Source: Ectocarpus siliculosus (Eukaryota > Sar > Phaeophyceae > Ectocarpales > Ectocarpaceae). Taken from it: a stretch of 46,849 bases of DNA. The stretch spans positions 2,439,678-2,486,526 of the forward strand of contig FN649742.1 of assembly GCA_000310025.1 (NCBI GenBank), written 5' to 3'. The position numbers and the translations under genes were made by a program. The notes beneath the pieces are model-generated. The model ran no database searches. It was not told the origin of the DNA and was given only the letters and a program-made list of their open reading frames with translations. The first letter of the stretch is position 1. Each line of letters starts with the position of its first letter. Below are positions 11,311 through 24,736 of this stretch, piece by piece.

Positions 11311-12547
11311 ATGGTGGGGCTAGGCCGGCCAGCGGACGGTCTCCGCCTGACTAACTGCAGCAGCGGCACGGGCGGGGGGCCCGGGTACAACTCTTTTGGC
11401 GCCCCCCCCCCCGCGCCAGCGCCGGAGGGGGAGGGACTCTTCCCAGACAAGGGCGATAGCGACATAAGCGTCGCCGAAAGAAGCAGCGATGGGGATGGCA
11501 TTGATGGCGGTAGGAGGGATCGTGGGAGCGCAAGCGGGGGAGGAGGGCGGCAAGCGATCGTCACGGCGGCTTTGTTCGTGTGGGCGGCAGCGGCGTCTTT
11601 GGCGGCGGCATTGCTGGCGACCAGCCGAGGTACAGCAGTGGGCTTTGCAGGTTGTTGTCGTGCCTTGGGTTGGTCGTGGTTGTGTGGGGTGGAATGGTGC
11701 GGGGCTGCGAGGGGGCACAGAGGTAGTGTTGGGGGAGAGGGGTCTAAGGCATGGTACGGGCCCTCTAAACTGCAGCAGCACCGTTCTCTGTGCGGAGCTT
11801 CGGGAACGGAGACCTTCTGCGCCCCCCATCCCCTTTGTCCTTGACAAACTGTATATTGGATCCGCTGCCGGTTAGTATTGTGTTCCAGGTGATGCGGTGT
11901 TTTGCGCAACGGAATGCGTTTCGCTCAAAACACGACCATCTGTTGACACGGCGACGGTGGTGAAATGTCTTCCCTTTTCTCGTGGTGTCGCTGGTGACGA
12001 ACAGGCGTACAGCAGTATAATAGTATACGACGGAATGGGTGTTCTTGGCGGGGCAAAAGGTTGAGGCATCGTCGATAAGGGAGTCGCGCCCGGTCCACAC
12101 ACACAACGCTCCTGTTCCCCGGGGCCGTCTCTATTTTTTTGGAATATGGGACGGCAATGTTGTGGGTCCCGTTGTTGGGTACTGCTGTATAATAGCTTCC
12201 TTCACGTTCGTGTTCACCAAACAGTAACAGTGTACGTGTGTGGAAGAATGGGCGTCCTGCGATGTAGCCATGCGGAGACACGTACAATAACACACGTCAT
12301 GCGCGTTCCTGTGTGATGAAGGTGCGCTCCGGCGATTTTTTTTTTTTTTGTCGTTCTTCGTGACGCTCTTTTTGACTCTTTTTTGGCACACAAAATATGA
12401 CGCGCCGAACGCCGATCGAACGGCTGCTGCTGTAACGGCTGGTGCTGTTTCGGAAGCAACCAGAAGCGGAAAGTAAACACACCAATCACCAACCGCAAAA
12501 CAACGCGCGTGCCAAGCAGGGGATCTCGATGCGAGCGGCGACAAGGG

Positions 12548-12580
<33 letters not shown>

Positions 12581-15500
12581 GGCGACTACGAAACCGACAA
12601 CGCGAACGTCGTCCCCGGGTTCCTTTGCCGCCAGGACGACGGCTAGCAACACCGCCGCCGCCGGAGGAGGAGGAGGAGGAGGAGGAGGAGGAGCCTCGGG
12701 GCCTAACGTGAACGGCAAAAGCGACAGCAACGGCAACGGCAAGAGCAACAGCTGGTGCCTCCCGAACGCGGCGCACCAAAGCTTCTCAGGCGTGGTTCTC
12801 AAGGAGGACGACGGCGTCATGCCGCAGGGGGAGTGGGAGGGGGAGCACTGGTGAGGGAGGAAGCACGGAGCAAATCGTTTTTCGTTTTGAAGGGCAGGAG
12901 AGGGTTTACGGGGGGGGGGGGGGCTCAGCAGATTCATGGCTGGCCATCGCTCGCTCTTCTTTTGCTCTCTCTGACTGCTGTCTTGCCTCGTTGGTTACGT
13001 CTTGCTTTTTTTTTTGTCCAGGTGGTACCACGACGAGATCACGAACGGGTTTCACATGGCGGTCACCATCGGAGGGGATACGTACGGCTTCTGGGACCTC
13101 GGCATCATCGGCGCCGCGGGTGAGAGACTATATACGTATCTTTTTTCCTTTCGTGCTTTCTCTTGTTCTTGTTCTGTCTTTCTTTTTGTACCCCTGTGAG
13201 TGAAACGAGGGCTCGACGTGTGACTCCAAGGTATGAATGGACACCCCACTTTATCCTGGTGGGTGGGGGTAACCCGACGGGCTTACTACTGTAACTCCAT
13301 CCCGGCTTTGTGAGGCACTATGGTCCGTCCATGGCCTGAGAACTGGTATGGCCCTGACACGAAACCCTTGTTCCATGTAATTGAAACCCCCCCGCCCCCA
13401 CTCCCCCCAGAGTTTCCTCCCCACACTCACCCCTGTGCCCAGTTCCCTGTTTTGCCGCACCGCACCATCAATTCCATGGGTCCGCTCTATTCTCCTTTAC
13501 GCAGGCAACACGGAGTACGTGGCGGCGTACAAGGGGGACAGGTGCCTGTTCTACGAGGAGAAGGTGCAGCCCGGATCGACGCCGTTTGACGAGGACGTCA
13601 CCTGCCGGGGGTCGGCGTGGGCCGGCAACGTGACCCTCAAGGTGATCGATCTCGCGGTTGCCGCTCTTGGGGCTGGACGACTGCTGTTAACGTTAACGTT
13701 GCTTGGATGGGTATTTTAGGGTGGATGCTGCTCGATTCTGTACCATGTGCTACGTATTGCTCTGTTAGCTGTTGGGCCCCCAATAAGGAGCACTCTTGAA
13801 AAACCAACAGCGACACCTCGTTCGCGCTGGCAGCTTACCTCGCGGTACGTCTACATGCGATGCGATCGATAGTACCGTGCGATAGTTCTCTCTTCGGCTC
13901 TACTGCTGTACTGCCGCAGCCCTTACCTCTCGCGGGCGGCCACCATTCCTCACGCCTCATTCGTTACGCTCCGCCTAGTAGGTGGTGCGTGTTATATCAA
14001 TCAAAAGTTATCGTTTCACGAGGGAGGGAGGGAGGGAGGGAGGGAGGCGTGTGGCCGTGTCGGTGCGCATGTGTGTGCGTGCGTTTGTTTAAGTACACAT
14101 AGCATCGACCACGCTGCAACGTGCTGACAGGTGAAAAGAGGTCAGTCCCATAGCGGAGCAGCAAACTCGAACACACTTCTCCCTGTGTCTGTGAGTGCGT
14201 GTTTCTTTTTAGCACCGGCCTCACAGCAGCGGTTCAGCCGCCATCCTAGTGTCCCTGATGTTTTTTACACTCATGGAGGAACTGCCTACCATGTTTTCCC
14301 TCCCTTGCATTTACTGAAACAATAAACCGTGGCGCGAAAAGGGCGATCTACGTATCTGTGGTACACGTTACCTGCTGCGCACGCGAAGGCAACCGGGAAC
14401 GGCAACAGAAGAAGCTACACCATGCGGCCAGCATCAGCACATCCTGCAACAAATGGAAACTAAAACCGGGTTGCCTCGCTCTTGTCTCTCTCGAACACCT
14501 CTCCTGAGTTATCGGGTAGAGGTTGGTTGGCCTGCGATTGAATCGTAGTACGATTTTTGTTTTTTCATCTTCCCACCTTTTCCGTTTTCAAAGTGTTCAT
14601 GCGTTTTGCGTGCTTTGTCAAACGCGTGCGTTGCAGGAACAAGTCGAGTTCGGGTACGGTACGAAGGCCGAGCGTTGGGCGGGGACCATCGTCGACGATG
14701 AGGACACCGGGTACGGGGGGCTGCCGCCAGGAACAGAGGTGAAACGAAAAGGAAGAAATAACCAACGTAAATGAGGCGTGTGTTTCTACGATAAAGGTGT
14801 GCCAGTGTTCTCCGAGTAGATTTCAATTTATTGCCTACGTGATATGCTAGTGCTAAGACGGGAGAAATAGAAAACGCGTGGTTCTCTTGCGTCGTTCTAG
14901 GCGCGGTGCTGCCGCAGCTTACGGCTTTGGATATCTCAGGTAAAATACCCCCCATTGCCCCCCACGGCTCCCCCGCGAACAGTCACTGGTGGATCTACAG
15001 CGCAACCCGGACGACCAGAGCGAAGTTCGGCTCTTGTACCACCGCGTCGTGGCGCCGACGAACGGCGTGCTTGGGTGGGCAAGCGGCGATTCCCTCTCGT
15101 TCGACTTGGTGTTCACGAACCTGGACATGATGGCCGCCAACGACGTGCTGGACTTGGTCAAAGTAAGCAAAGATAAACACTACTTTTTTTTGCTGTCGTC
15201 CCATGCATTCCCCGGAAGGATAAAACCGTCACATTGTTTATCCACAGATCACGTGACAGCTGTTGAGTAAATCCAGTAACAATTTGTTGCTGCTGCTGCT
15301 GCTGCAACAATAACCCGAGAGAGGTGAACCCACTTACGTGTTCTTCCGGTAAGGCGGCTCAACCACACCACAACACGCTTATTCTGCTCCGCTGTGGTTT
15401 CGTAATAAAGCATTGCACCAAACTAAACGCGGCTCACACAATTCACGAAGCTGAAACCGCCGATAAATTAGGTGCCGAGCATCTGCGAGGTCATGGCAGG

Positions 15501-16260
15501 GGAGTTCCACGACCAGCAGGCCCGCGGTAACGCGGGCGGGGCGGTGGGCAGAGGAGGAGGCAGGGAACGAAGCAGGAGAGCGCTGCTCCCGTCGCCAGAA
15601 GAGACGACGAGAAGTCGGACACCGGCGTCAACAAGCTCGCTCTATCTTCCTTCCCGTGGAAACGAGCACACCGAGACGGGAAGGGAGGAGTCCTGGCCGC
15701 CGTCCCCCCGAGCTGCGGTTGCAGAAGAAGAAGAGCGTTCCGAGAAGATGCACCACCCCTCCGTGCCGCTCCGAACGCCGGCCGGGAGAAGGCGCGAGGA
15801 GGAGAACAGAATAGTAGCAAATGGTGACATCGCTGACGGAAGGCGAGGAGGTATCGGCGCCGTGGGCATCGGGAGCGAGGGCTACCGCAACCCCGGCGAC
15901 GTCGGCGGCGGCGGCGGCAGCCGGGGGGGGTTGAGGGGGCTGCTGGCAGCTGTGGAGCAGCAAAAGGAGCAGCAAAAGGAGGAGGAGGAGGAGGAGGAGG
16001 AGGAGGAGGAGGAGGAGGAGGGGCGAGAGGCAGAAGAAGGCAGAGGAAGAAGTTTTGTCAGCGGCGATGACGGTGGTGATGATGCTTGGTTGACGTCCCC
16101 GGGTGATGTCCCCGCGGGCGAGAGCGATGCCTCTGGCGAAAGAAGGGGCAGGGGAGGGGAAGGACGCCCAGAGTCGGAGGAGGCGGCGACCGCGGGGTTG
16201 CTCCCTATCCACCTGCTGCTTAGGAGCCTCGGGCGTCAGGGCTACCGGCGGCGGGGTTGA
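11311..16260 (+). CDS. Type II membrane protein with lumenal domain of unknown family (664 residues, 8 exons)
   Basis: I do not recognise the family. Exons: 11311-11629, 12520-12850, 13022-13119, 13505-13641, 14637-14738, 14901-14939, 14983-15162 and 15472-16260; codon phase matches at every junction and the frame closes at TGA. Residues 1-80 are Gly/Pro/Asp-rich and presumably cytosolic. Residues 81-103 (QAIVTAALFVWAAAASLAAA and on) form one hydrophobic helix, a signal anchor. An Ala/Thr/Gly-rich stem follows, then a globular part beginning SNSWCLPNAAHQSFSG, with WWYHDEITNGFHMAVTIGG across one junction, two Cys near CLFYEEKV and VTCRG, and an Asn-Val-Thr glycosylation site. The last exon is charged, with a run of about 14 Glu. 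This build suits a Golgi-resident protein. The 39-base exon and the 43-base intron after it are the weakest points; an alternative end at the donor near 15528 is possible. Confidence 0.65.
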
Positions 16261-19200
16261 TGGCGACGGCCATTGATCGCTGATCCGTCGATCGTATGCT
16301 GCTTGAATTGTCACTCGACTCTGAATAGGTTGGTAGGCAGGTTGGAGGCTGAATTTTGACCGTTCTTCCTGGAGGGCCAGACCCAACAGACTCGTAAGCC
16401 GACCTCTTTTTTCTTGTCGTGGTGGTGGGTTTGACTGATTGGACGGCAGCTTCGGTGCATCGGATGGGTTCCCTTCCCCTTCCTCAGCAGCCTTCGCAGG
16501 CTTCTTGTATTCAGCAAGCATGTTAGATAAAGCATGCAATCAATCGGAGAAGTTGGGTTATGGTTGGAGTTAGGGAATATAGGGTCTGCGTACCCCCTCC
16601 CTGTTCTGTTTCCTCGTGAACTTAATCAATCGCGCGAAGGCGGTCTTCCTTCCTCCGCGGTAGCCTTGAGAGAGGGCTGCGTACACGCATATGCTACGTC
16701 CGGCACGTGCTGGGAATCTGGAAAGGACAGGCAAGAGAGTCGTGCCGCACTTTTCTGTTGGTGCAGTAGGGGTACGGCAACGGCCTCCTCGTGCCATTGG
16801 GTAGGGTTGGGCTGTGTAAACAGCCACGGCTGTGCAATGCAGTCGCAGTTCTTTCGATTCTCGATAGAATTTGGAAGACAGGCAGAGGGAGAAGAGGGAG
16901 AGAGAGAGAGAGAGAGAGAGGTAGAGCCAAGACAGAGAGCAAGATGTGAGACAGAAATCTGTGCGAAGAACACGCGCCATGATTGTCGGAGACAAAAATG
17001 CGCGCTACTACAGTAGGCATTTCCTTGGGACTCCGAGATAAAGGCGTTCCTGCAGAATGTCTTCTCTGTCTGGTACATTTGGCTACGGTAGCGTCGAATC
17101 TGCCTGCAGCCTTGCGTTGTGTGCCCCAAGCAACGAGTAACGTAACGAGCAACCCGGAGGTTGAGAAAGGGAGAGGAATAAGTCTGAAATGCGCCACAGC
17201 TGGTTGTTGCTCTCCATGATGAAAAATGGGAAACCATTACCTGGTTTCAACTCCAAGCTGGATTATTGTCCTGGATGTCTGGTAGGAGGGGGAGGGAGAT
17301 ATTTTTCCCCGTCATGAATTCTCGACAGCAGCGGGTCAAGAAAGAGGCGGGTAGCGGGTCCACCAATTGCGCGTCGGAAAGCCCTCTCGCCAAAGTGTCG
17401 TCCAAGCTACAGCCTTCCCCGACCGGTCGGCTGACCTTTGATAGTTCTCCATTCCATCTCGTCCAGAGTTCAAGCTAGGGAAGATGAAAAAAAAAGATGT
17501 GACAGTGAGAACAATGCCACAGCTCGTCCTTCCTCCTACCGGGTGTTAGCGACGTAACACGCACAAAAAAGGTACGGTCGGTTGCACTTGAGAAGCGAAC
17601 ATATATATGGACGTCGAAAAAAACAGAAACAACACGACAGGCGAGTCCTCCTCCATTTCTTGCGGGAACGTAGGTTCATTATCCCCGTTTGAGTACAATC
17701 AATGTACATGCCGAGGAAGAGAAATACACCACCGCAACATGTCATAACACTGAAAACAACACCAACACACGCGAACAGCTACCCACAAACAGGGCCATGC
17801 TTGAGAGACACGCAATGAGAGCTGCTGACAATACAGTAGTCAAAAGACGGCAATCATGATGGGAAAGAGGGACAGAAACCAGAAACGCACACATACTTCC
17901 AGGGACGTTGATGCACCGGCTGGTACTGACCCCTTGTTCACTTGGCCAGCCGGACATCACCGTCGTGCTACAAAAACACACACACTTACACACACCTCGA
18001 GGAACAGGAGACACACACAGCAGCATCACAAACCCGCCGAATAAAAATGAGCTATTTTCCACCCGTCCATTCGATAATCGTCGTCCAAGTGGTCTAATGA
18101 CATACAGGCACGCCGTGTGCGAGCCACGTCGGATACAGGCAGTATTTCGAGAGAAAACTGGTCATGGGCGACGTTTAGCAACAAGGCTCGAGCAAACGAA
18201 CAAACAAGACGAAGCGTGCGTGTAATTGCATAGATACCTACGCCCAACAAACAAGCCCTTCTATTCTAGTTGTGTCGCGCCGTAGAGAGCACGCGTGCTA
18301 CTACTGCACGTATGCCCTCCTGACCCCTGTGGTCTCAAGGCATGACTTGGTAACAGACACCAGATACGTACCTAACACTACTCTGTAGATGCACACACCG
18401 GTGACACGACCCCAAAACAGCAAAAGCTGTCGACGGGGACAAAACTACAAAACAAAAAAAAGGGAAAACCTCAAAACAGCTGAATCGAGTGTGGCTCAGC
18501 CAACATCAATAGTCCCCAAACACAACACAACGCCGATGCCCTTCTGTTGTAGAGCGCGCCCGGCACCTGCGATAGCGATGGAGACGAGGGCGAGCAAAAA
18601 CACACACACACCAAGCGCGTGCTACAACCGGAACCACCCCCCGCACCCGTCGTCAGAAACACACAAGAACAACCGACAGCTCTGCACGAATACCCCGCTG
18701 ACAGAGATCGCTATTAATACTGATAGTAGCGATCTCCACCTTGTGCGCTGGAACGGTCCCCAATTTTCTACAACGCACGCCGCGCGCGGCGGCCGGGAAT
18801 CGGAGCGCACGTACCGCATCCGCCCACCGAGTTGCACGACCACCAGACCTTCTCTCACTCCAACCACTGTCTTCCTAGGTGAAATCCGAAAATCCATAAA
18901 TTCTTGAAGTCATGGACAGGGGGGCCCTCCCGCCACCACCAAGGTGCTGTCGGACACTCATGAGAAGAGTAAACGCATGCACACATCGTAGATAAACGGG
19001 TGGTGGGAACCAGAAACGGAAAAGCGGCGGTCCTCCGGCGACGGACGAAAAAAAAAAAAAACTACAACACACAATTTATGAAAGATCTGACCACGCAAAC
19101 ATGGCAAAGTGATAGGCAACTGTACATAATATAGGGATGAAAAAAGGTTGTTGTAATTGTCCGCCACCCCTAACAACAGAATAAATAAAATGCGCCATGA

Positions 19201-20040
19201 GCAGCTCATCGTCAACGTCGGCGTTGTGTCGTTCTCCTCTCGATGGGTTTCCCCCCCTAAAGGATTAAAAAAGCACACAAACGCTCGGTGGGACTAAAAA
19301 AAACAGAATCCGGGAGTGATAGTCGTGCGTACCAACCACCGCTGTTGCTGCAATAGAAACACAAGATGCTGAGTCCAGATCAGCCCCCCACCCACTCTCT
19401 GCAAAAAAAAGAAATCCAGGCAACTGGTTGCGGGTCAATCAAATCAACACGGGCGCAAGTGAAAAGCGATCCCTTTTTGACCTCTTCATCCGGACGCGTT
19501 GTTTTCGACACAACTCTCTTTAACGGCGAAACGACTGCACGCTCCTAGGTCACCTTTCCGCCCTTCCTCCTCCTCCTCCTCCTCCTCCCTTTTGCGTCGC
19601 CAGCTACACGCCAAGAGCAACCACGGCAACGATACCCTTCGCGTCATCTGCAGCAGTATAGCATCTCCTGCCGTGTCTTTGCCCGATCCGTCCAGAGAAA
19701 CCCACGGGCAGCAGCAATAGATATCCCCGGCGTCACCATCGAATCCGTAAAAAAAAAAACACTAACCGAGCGCCCTCGTGGCGCCGCCCCGCTCCGTCAC
19801 GCCACCGCCTTCTCGCCACGACCTCAAGGCAGGCGGGACAGCATCAGCGATCTCTCATCATCGCTTTTCGCGTTTCCTCCCGCCGTCGAAACGGCTCACT
19901 GGCAACAGCAGCAGTGGTCCTTGCACCCACCAAGCTCAACGCCGGCATCATAACCCCCCCCCCCCCTTTTCCTAGAATGGCAATGGTCTAATGACTGCGG
20001 CATGCACGACTATGAGTACACCCCCCCCCCCCCGCCCCCC
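16261..20040. other. Convergent intergenic region, no supported gene
   Basis: Between the 3' ends of two convergent genes. It holds GA and AC microsatellites (for example 16899-16920) and several long but featureless open frames, including one of 172 codons at 18389-18907 with no domain-like content. I see no RNA gene. The 3' untranslated regions of both neighbours must lie here, but poly(A) sites cannot be placed with confidence. Confidence 0.5.
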
Positions 20041-21334
20041 TTAGAATGGCAAGGCGGGGGGGTAGTACTCCTCCCACCATCTGCTCTTGTCGGCGCTGTA
20101 GAAGTAGTAGTCCGACTCCGGCATGTACCACGCCCGTGCCGGCGACACCTGGCCCCCTCTCCCGACCCCCTCGTTGAGTGCCGCCAACACGTCCAGCTGC
20201 AGGTCTCGGAAGTCCGCCACCGCCTCCTCGAGGCCCTCCGAGTGCAGCTCTTTCACCTTCTCGCGGGACGAAAAATAAAAACCCATCATCAAGCGACAAC
20301 AGGAAGGGGAAAACGAACGTCGTTCGTTTTGTTCGGGCCGAAGAGGAGCGAACGAACATCCCGCACTCGAAAAAACAAACAAAAAAATAAAACACAACAA
20401 GCAAAAAGACACGCAAAACCTATTGTACGAGTCAAGAGGAGGGAAGTACGAAAAAGGCAAAGCGGCAACGTCGGTGTGGGACAACGAATCGTATCACGAG
20501 TCAGAAATGAGCACTTCAAGCTCCAAGCCTGTGCAATCCTAACCCTTCTCCCCGAGAGGCTCCCTTGGCTGCAGACACAACCAGCATCCGAGACCCGCGA
20601 AGGGCGTTTGTGAAAACGACGCGGCTACTGGAAAATAGTACTCACCTAGTAATACAGTAAACCATAGCTATATACATACATAGCCCTGCCATATGCTGCC
20701 GGCACGTTCGAGACACCGTCCCCGCCTCCTCGGAGCCTTCCGGGCACAGATTGCCCTACCCTGCGTTCAACCCTGACTGATCCAAGGGCCTCACGTGCGT
20801 CTTGCCGTCCGCTTCTGAACTACTACGGACTCGAACAAACTACTACTTCATCGTGTGGCATCGGCAGGAAATCTATATCTTGCGCCCCCCGCGGACCAAA
20901 TACGATGCGACGCTTTCTTGTGGCGTTTTTAATGTTGTGCACCCCCCCCCCCCCCCCCCCTTGCACAAAAGCCTTTTGGACCCCCTCTGGGGCGACCAGG
21001 TCTCAACTACAGTCACAAAACAAGGCTTCTATAAATAGATGCCTCGTCGCACCACAACCACCCCCGTGTATCAACGACAGTTCGTAATCCATCATCCCGG
21101 CTAAGGGCTTGGTGATACATAAAAACTCTCAGTCCTTGACACCGTAGCGTAACCCAAAAATTATCAACTCCTTACTAAATATATTACTTCAACACGATCG
21201 TTTCGTTTCGACCACTCCTATGTACTGTACCTTGCCGTAGGCCTCCTTGGCCGCCTTGTACAGGGCGGCGTCCAGCTTTGTCACGCGCTCCAGCTCGGTT
21301 AAGGTCTGTCAGAAGCAATGGTGGGACAGTGACG

Positions 21335-21373
<39 letters not shown>

Positions 21374-24300
21374 TGAGAGTGAGACCGGGGGGGGGGGACG
21401 TCAGAGAGGGAGAGAGAAGGAGAAGGAGAGGGAGAGGGAGAGGGAGACAAGGCAGAGGGAAAGCCAAAATGCATCAGACACCGCCCAGAGTTGAAAAACT
21501 GCACGGCAGTGGTCCTGACTGAGAATTCAATCCTCATCCCTGTGTACTCCCTTCTTTCTCGGCCTCCTGCGCACCCTTCGCCGACGCCCCCCTGCAAACT
21601 ACTCGACACCCTGGCAAGTCTCAACCACAGCCATCAAAGCCCCAAGGTCACGCGGGCCAGCAAGAGGGACCCCCTCCGGCCCACCCCCCGACAGCCCAGA
21701 ACTCCTCACACACCAGCTAAAATGAACAAACAAGCTGAAAGTCCGTCCCTAAGATGTTAAGAAGTCCTCGTATTTTACCTAGTGATAAGCCCCAAGATGA
21801 CTACTTATCCCGTCCCTTCCCCCCACTCTCGCCAGCCCCTTCGGCAAACCCCCACACGGGGACATGACGTTGGATAGCACCCTCCCATTCGCTCACCCAG
21901 TGATGCAGGTCTTTAAGCCTCGGCGCCTTCTTGGATGGGCTTGTCGTCCCAGCGGATGCCACCGTCACGTGCCTCCAGCAGGGGGGTGTAGGTGATGTCT
22001 ATCGGGTCCCAGCCCATGACCCTGCCCAGCAGCACCAGGCCCTCGTCGACATCTTCGGTGAGCATGGTCTGGTGGGAAGGGGGCCACCACAAGCGCGGGT
22101 AGGGGGGGGGGGGTCGCCAGGCCGTGGTGCCACAGCCAGTCGTCGTCGTGGGGGTGCTGTTTGTTGGGGGTGCTGTTCGTGTAGTTCGACCGCAGAAAAT
22201 ACACGGCGGGACACACGCCCAACACGTACATGCAACGACAACACTTAATGCAAGTACAGTATGTATCGAGAATAAACAAAACGCAACACGCACGACACCA
22301 TGCTTCCTTTCCTCTCCCCCCCCCCCCCCCCCGTTGTCATCGACAAGTAACCGAGGACAATAACGTACGAGACAGAACACCTAAGAAACAAAAACAAAAC
22401 ACGCCCGTGCACCAATCGCATGTTCTCCCGAATCGCGTATTCTCCCGAAGTAACTCGACGATTTTAAAACACCATCTAACGCGGTCGGATGTGGACAGTA
22501 CCTCGACGATATAAAAACACCATCTAACACGGACGGATGTGGATAGTAAGCACAGGGGTGGGCGGATGTGCCGCACACATACGGCACACGGTACGCACCA
22601 GGGCGAAGCTCGGTAAGGTGGTTGAGGACGAACTCGTCCAGGTCTCTCTCGTTGTAGATCCCGAACTCCGCCGCCAGAGGGTTGTTGAGGGGCCGGTTCT
22701 TGTGCCTTCCCGACGAGAAATATTCCTCCACGTCCATCTGTTTGTCGCCGTAGGGTTGGTTGAGCACCGTCCACAAATCACCGCCGTGGTCGTTGAGGTT
22801 CGTTCGCGCAACGCACGACTTTAATGGGTCATGGGTTTTACAAAATCGAATATCATCTAGTCTGCCTGCCCTGTGCGAGCGGTGGGTGTGAGGGCGTCTG
22901 GATGAAACTTGTGTCGATCACGAGAAGGGGTTTCCTTCCCGCTGAAGTACATGTTTACTATAACCGTGTTCGTGAAGCAGCCAACAGGAGAAGAGGCTCA
23001 GCACCCAGGTATATACACCGACAACAGAGTCACAAACGGTCTCGTGCCTTGATGCCTGCAACACAACGACCAAACAACAACTTCGTACTTATAACGCAGC
23101 AACGAGGGGTGACAGAGAAGAGGACGAGCCTCATCACCCAGGACCACCAATCCCCGCACCACGCCACATCTTAGCGCGGCGCCCCACAGGCGAGCTTTTA
23201 CCGAGAGAACCTCACCTTCATCTCCGGCTCGTAGTAGAAGTAAAAATACGACAGCCAGTGATCGACGGGATCCCTCAGCACCGTCACGAACTTCGTGCCG
23301 CTGCTGCTGCTTTCCCTGGGTTCTACCGCCGCCGCCGCCGCTGCCACCGGGGGTGCAACCGGCTCGGCCATGATGTCCTTGAACAACCCCCGCGCTTTCT
23401 CCCAAGTCGACTCGAAGTAGCCGTTCCACACGTAGTGGTAGTGGAAAATGTCCACACGGTTGCCGCTCTCCTTCGTCTGTGGACGCAAACACATGGGGGG
23501 GGGAGGCGGAGGGTAATGTTCCTGTGGACGGCGTCTTGGTGTTGTTCTCTAATCTTGACAAAAAAAAACGGTCCTGGCTTCTACCCATTGATTGAGAGCC
23601 CTTCAGCGGACTGCACTTTAGTGGTTACGGGGGTTAGGACGTGCGTGCAATGGGGTAGAAATATTCGACTCAGGCGGAGGACGCAACGTACCACAACGGC
23701 CAGCACCACGACGAATCAAAACGAAGGACAGGTCGTTACGCGTGTAGAAAAAAACAATGTATCACGCGCCCTGGACTGATTTTCAAGACTTCATTTCTCC
23801 AAAACAGAGGGAGTGGCGACGCAGAAAGTGTCGGCATTGGAACCATCTCGTCGAGCACGTTTCCAAAACGTATAGTTTGGATCATACGTGTTCATTGGTC
23901 CATTTGGAATACAGTATTTAGTCAACGAGCTCAGAAAATCGGTCCTGGGGGTGTGATATCCTGTTGACGCCTATGGTATTCCATCGCGCCGGGCTTGCCG
24001 CGGCATACACACCTACCGCGTCCCTAAGACCGGCCTGAACTCCTCTTCCGGTCACAATCCCGCCCGACCCAGACAAAACAACCCGGTTTTCCCCGTCCCG
24101 TGCCGGTTCTCACCTCTTCCGCGGCGTGTTCCAGGGTTACCGCGGTGCCCTCCACCTTGAACCGGGCCACCCTGCGCCCGTGCCGCAGGCCGTACCGGTA
24201 GAGCACGGCCGTGATCGTCGTCGACGCCGTCTTGTGCGTCTTCACGAACGCCACGTTGCACTCCTGGCCGCGTTGCCTCTCCACCGCCGCGGCCACGAGG

Positions 24301-24705
24301 CCGTTCAGCCGCGCCCGCCGCTCCTCTCTCCTTAGCTGGTCAGGATCAACTAGCCCTTCTGCGGCGAGGAGACCACCTCCGTCTCCCGCTCCCGCGACTA
24401 CACCCCCCCCTACGCCCGGTCCCTGCTTTACCCCATCCGCCGGGACCCCTCTATCTCCGTCACCCTGTCCGTTGCCGCCGTGGCCCTTACCGCCGCCGTC
24501 GCTGCTGCTGTCGTCCTCACCATCGTCGTCGGTGTCATCATCCGAGGGAGCTGTCAGGGATTTCGCGGTCTTCCCCTCATCACCATCACTGCCGCCTCCC
24601 CCCACCCCCGCCCCCTGCCGCTGTCCGTCGTTCCCCGCCGGCGGTGGTGGTGGTAGTCGTGGTCGGTCTACGGCTAGGCAAAAAGACGCACAAATAGAGA
24701 GCAAA

Positions 24706-24736
<31 letters not shown>

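Noticed and set aside
11214-11909. 231-codon minus-strand frame, Pro/Ala/Ser-rich
   Set aside because: It overlaps exon 1 of the plus-strand type II protein, which has a membrane helix and a donor in phase with the next exon. The minus frame is the GC-rich complement with no domain.
15628-16539. 303-codon minus-strand frame with a long Leu run
   Set aside because: The Leu run is the complement of the GAG repeat coding Glu in the plus-strand gene; no motif or splice partner was seen.
18389-18907. 172-codon plus-strand frame
   Set aside because: It is rich in Thr, Pro, His and Asn from AC-rich DNA and has no motif or splice-consistent neighbours.
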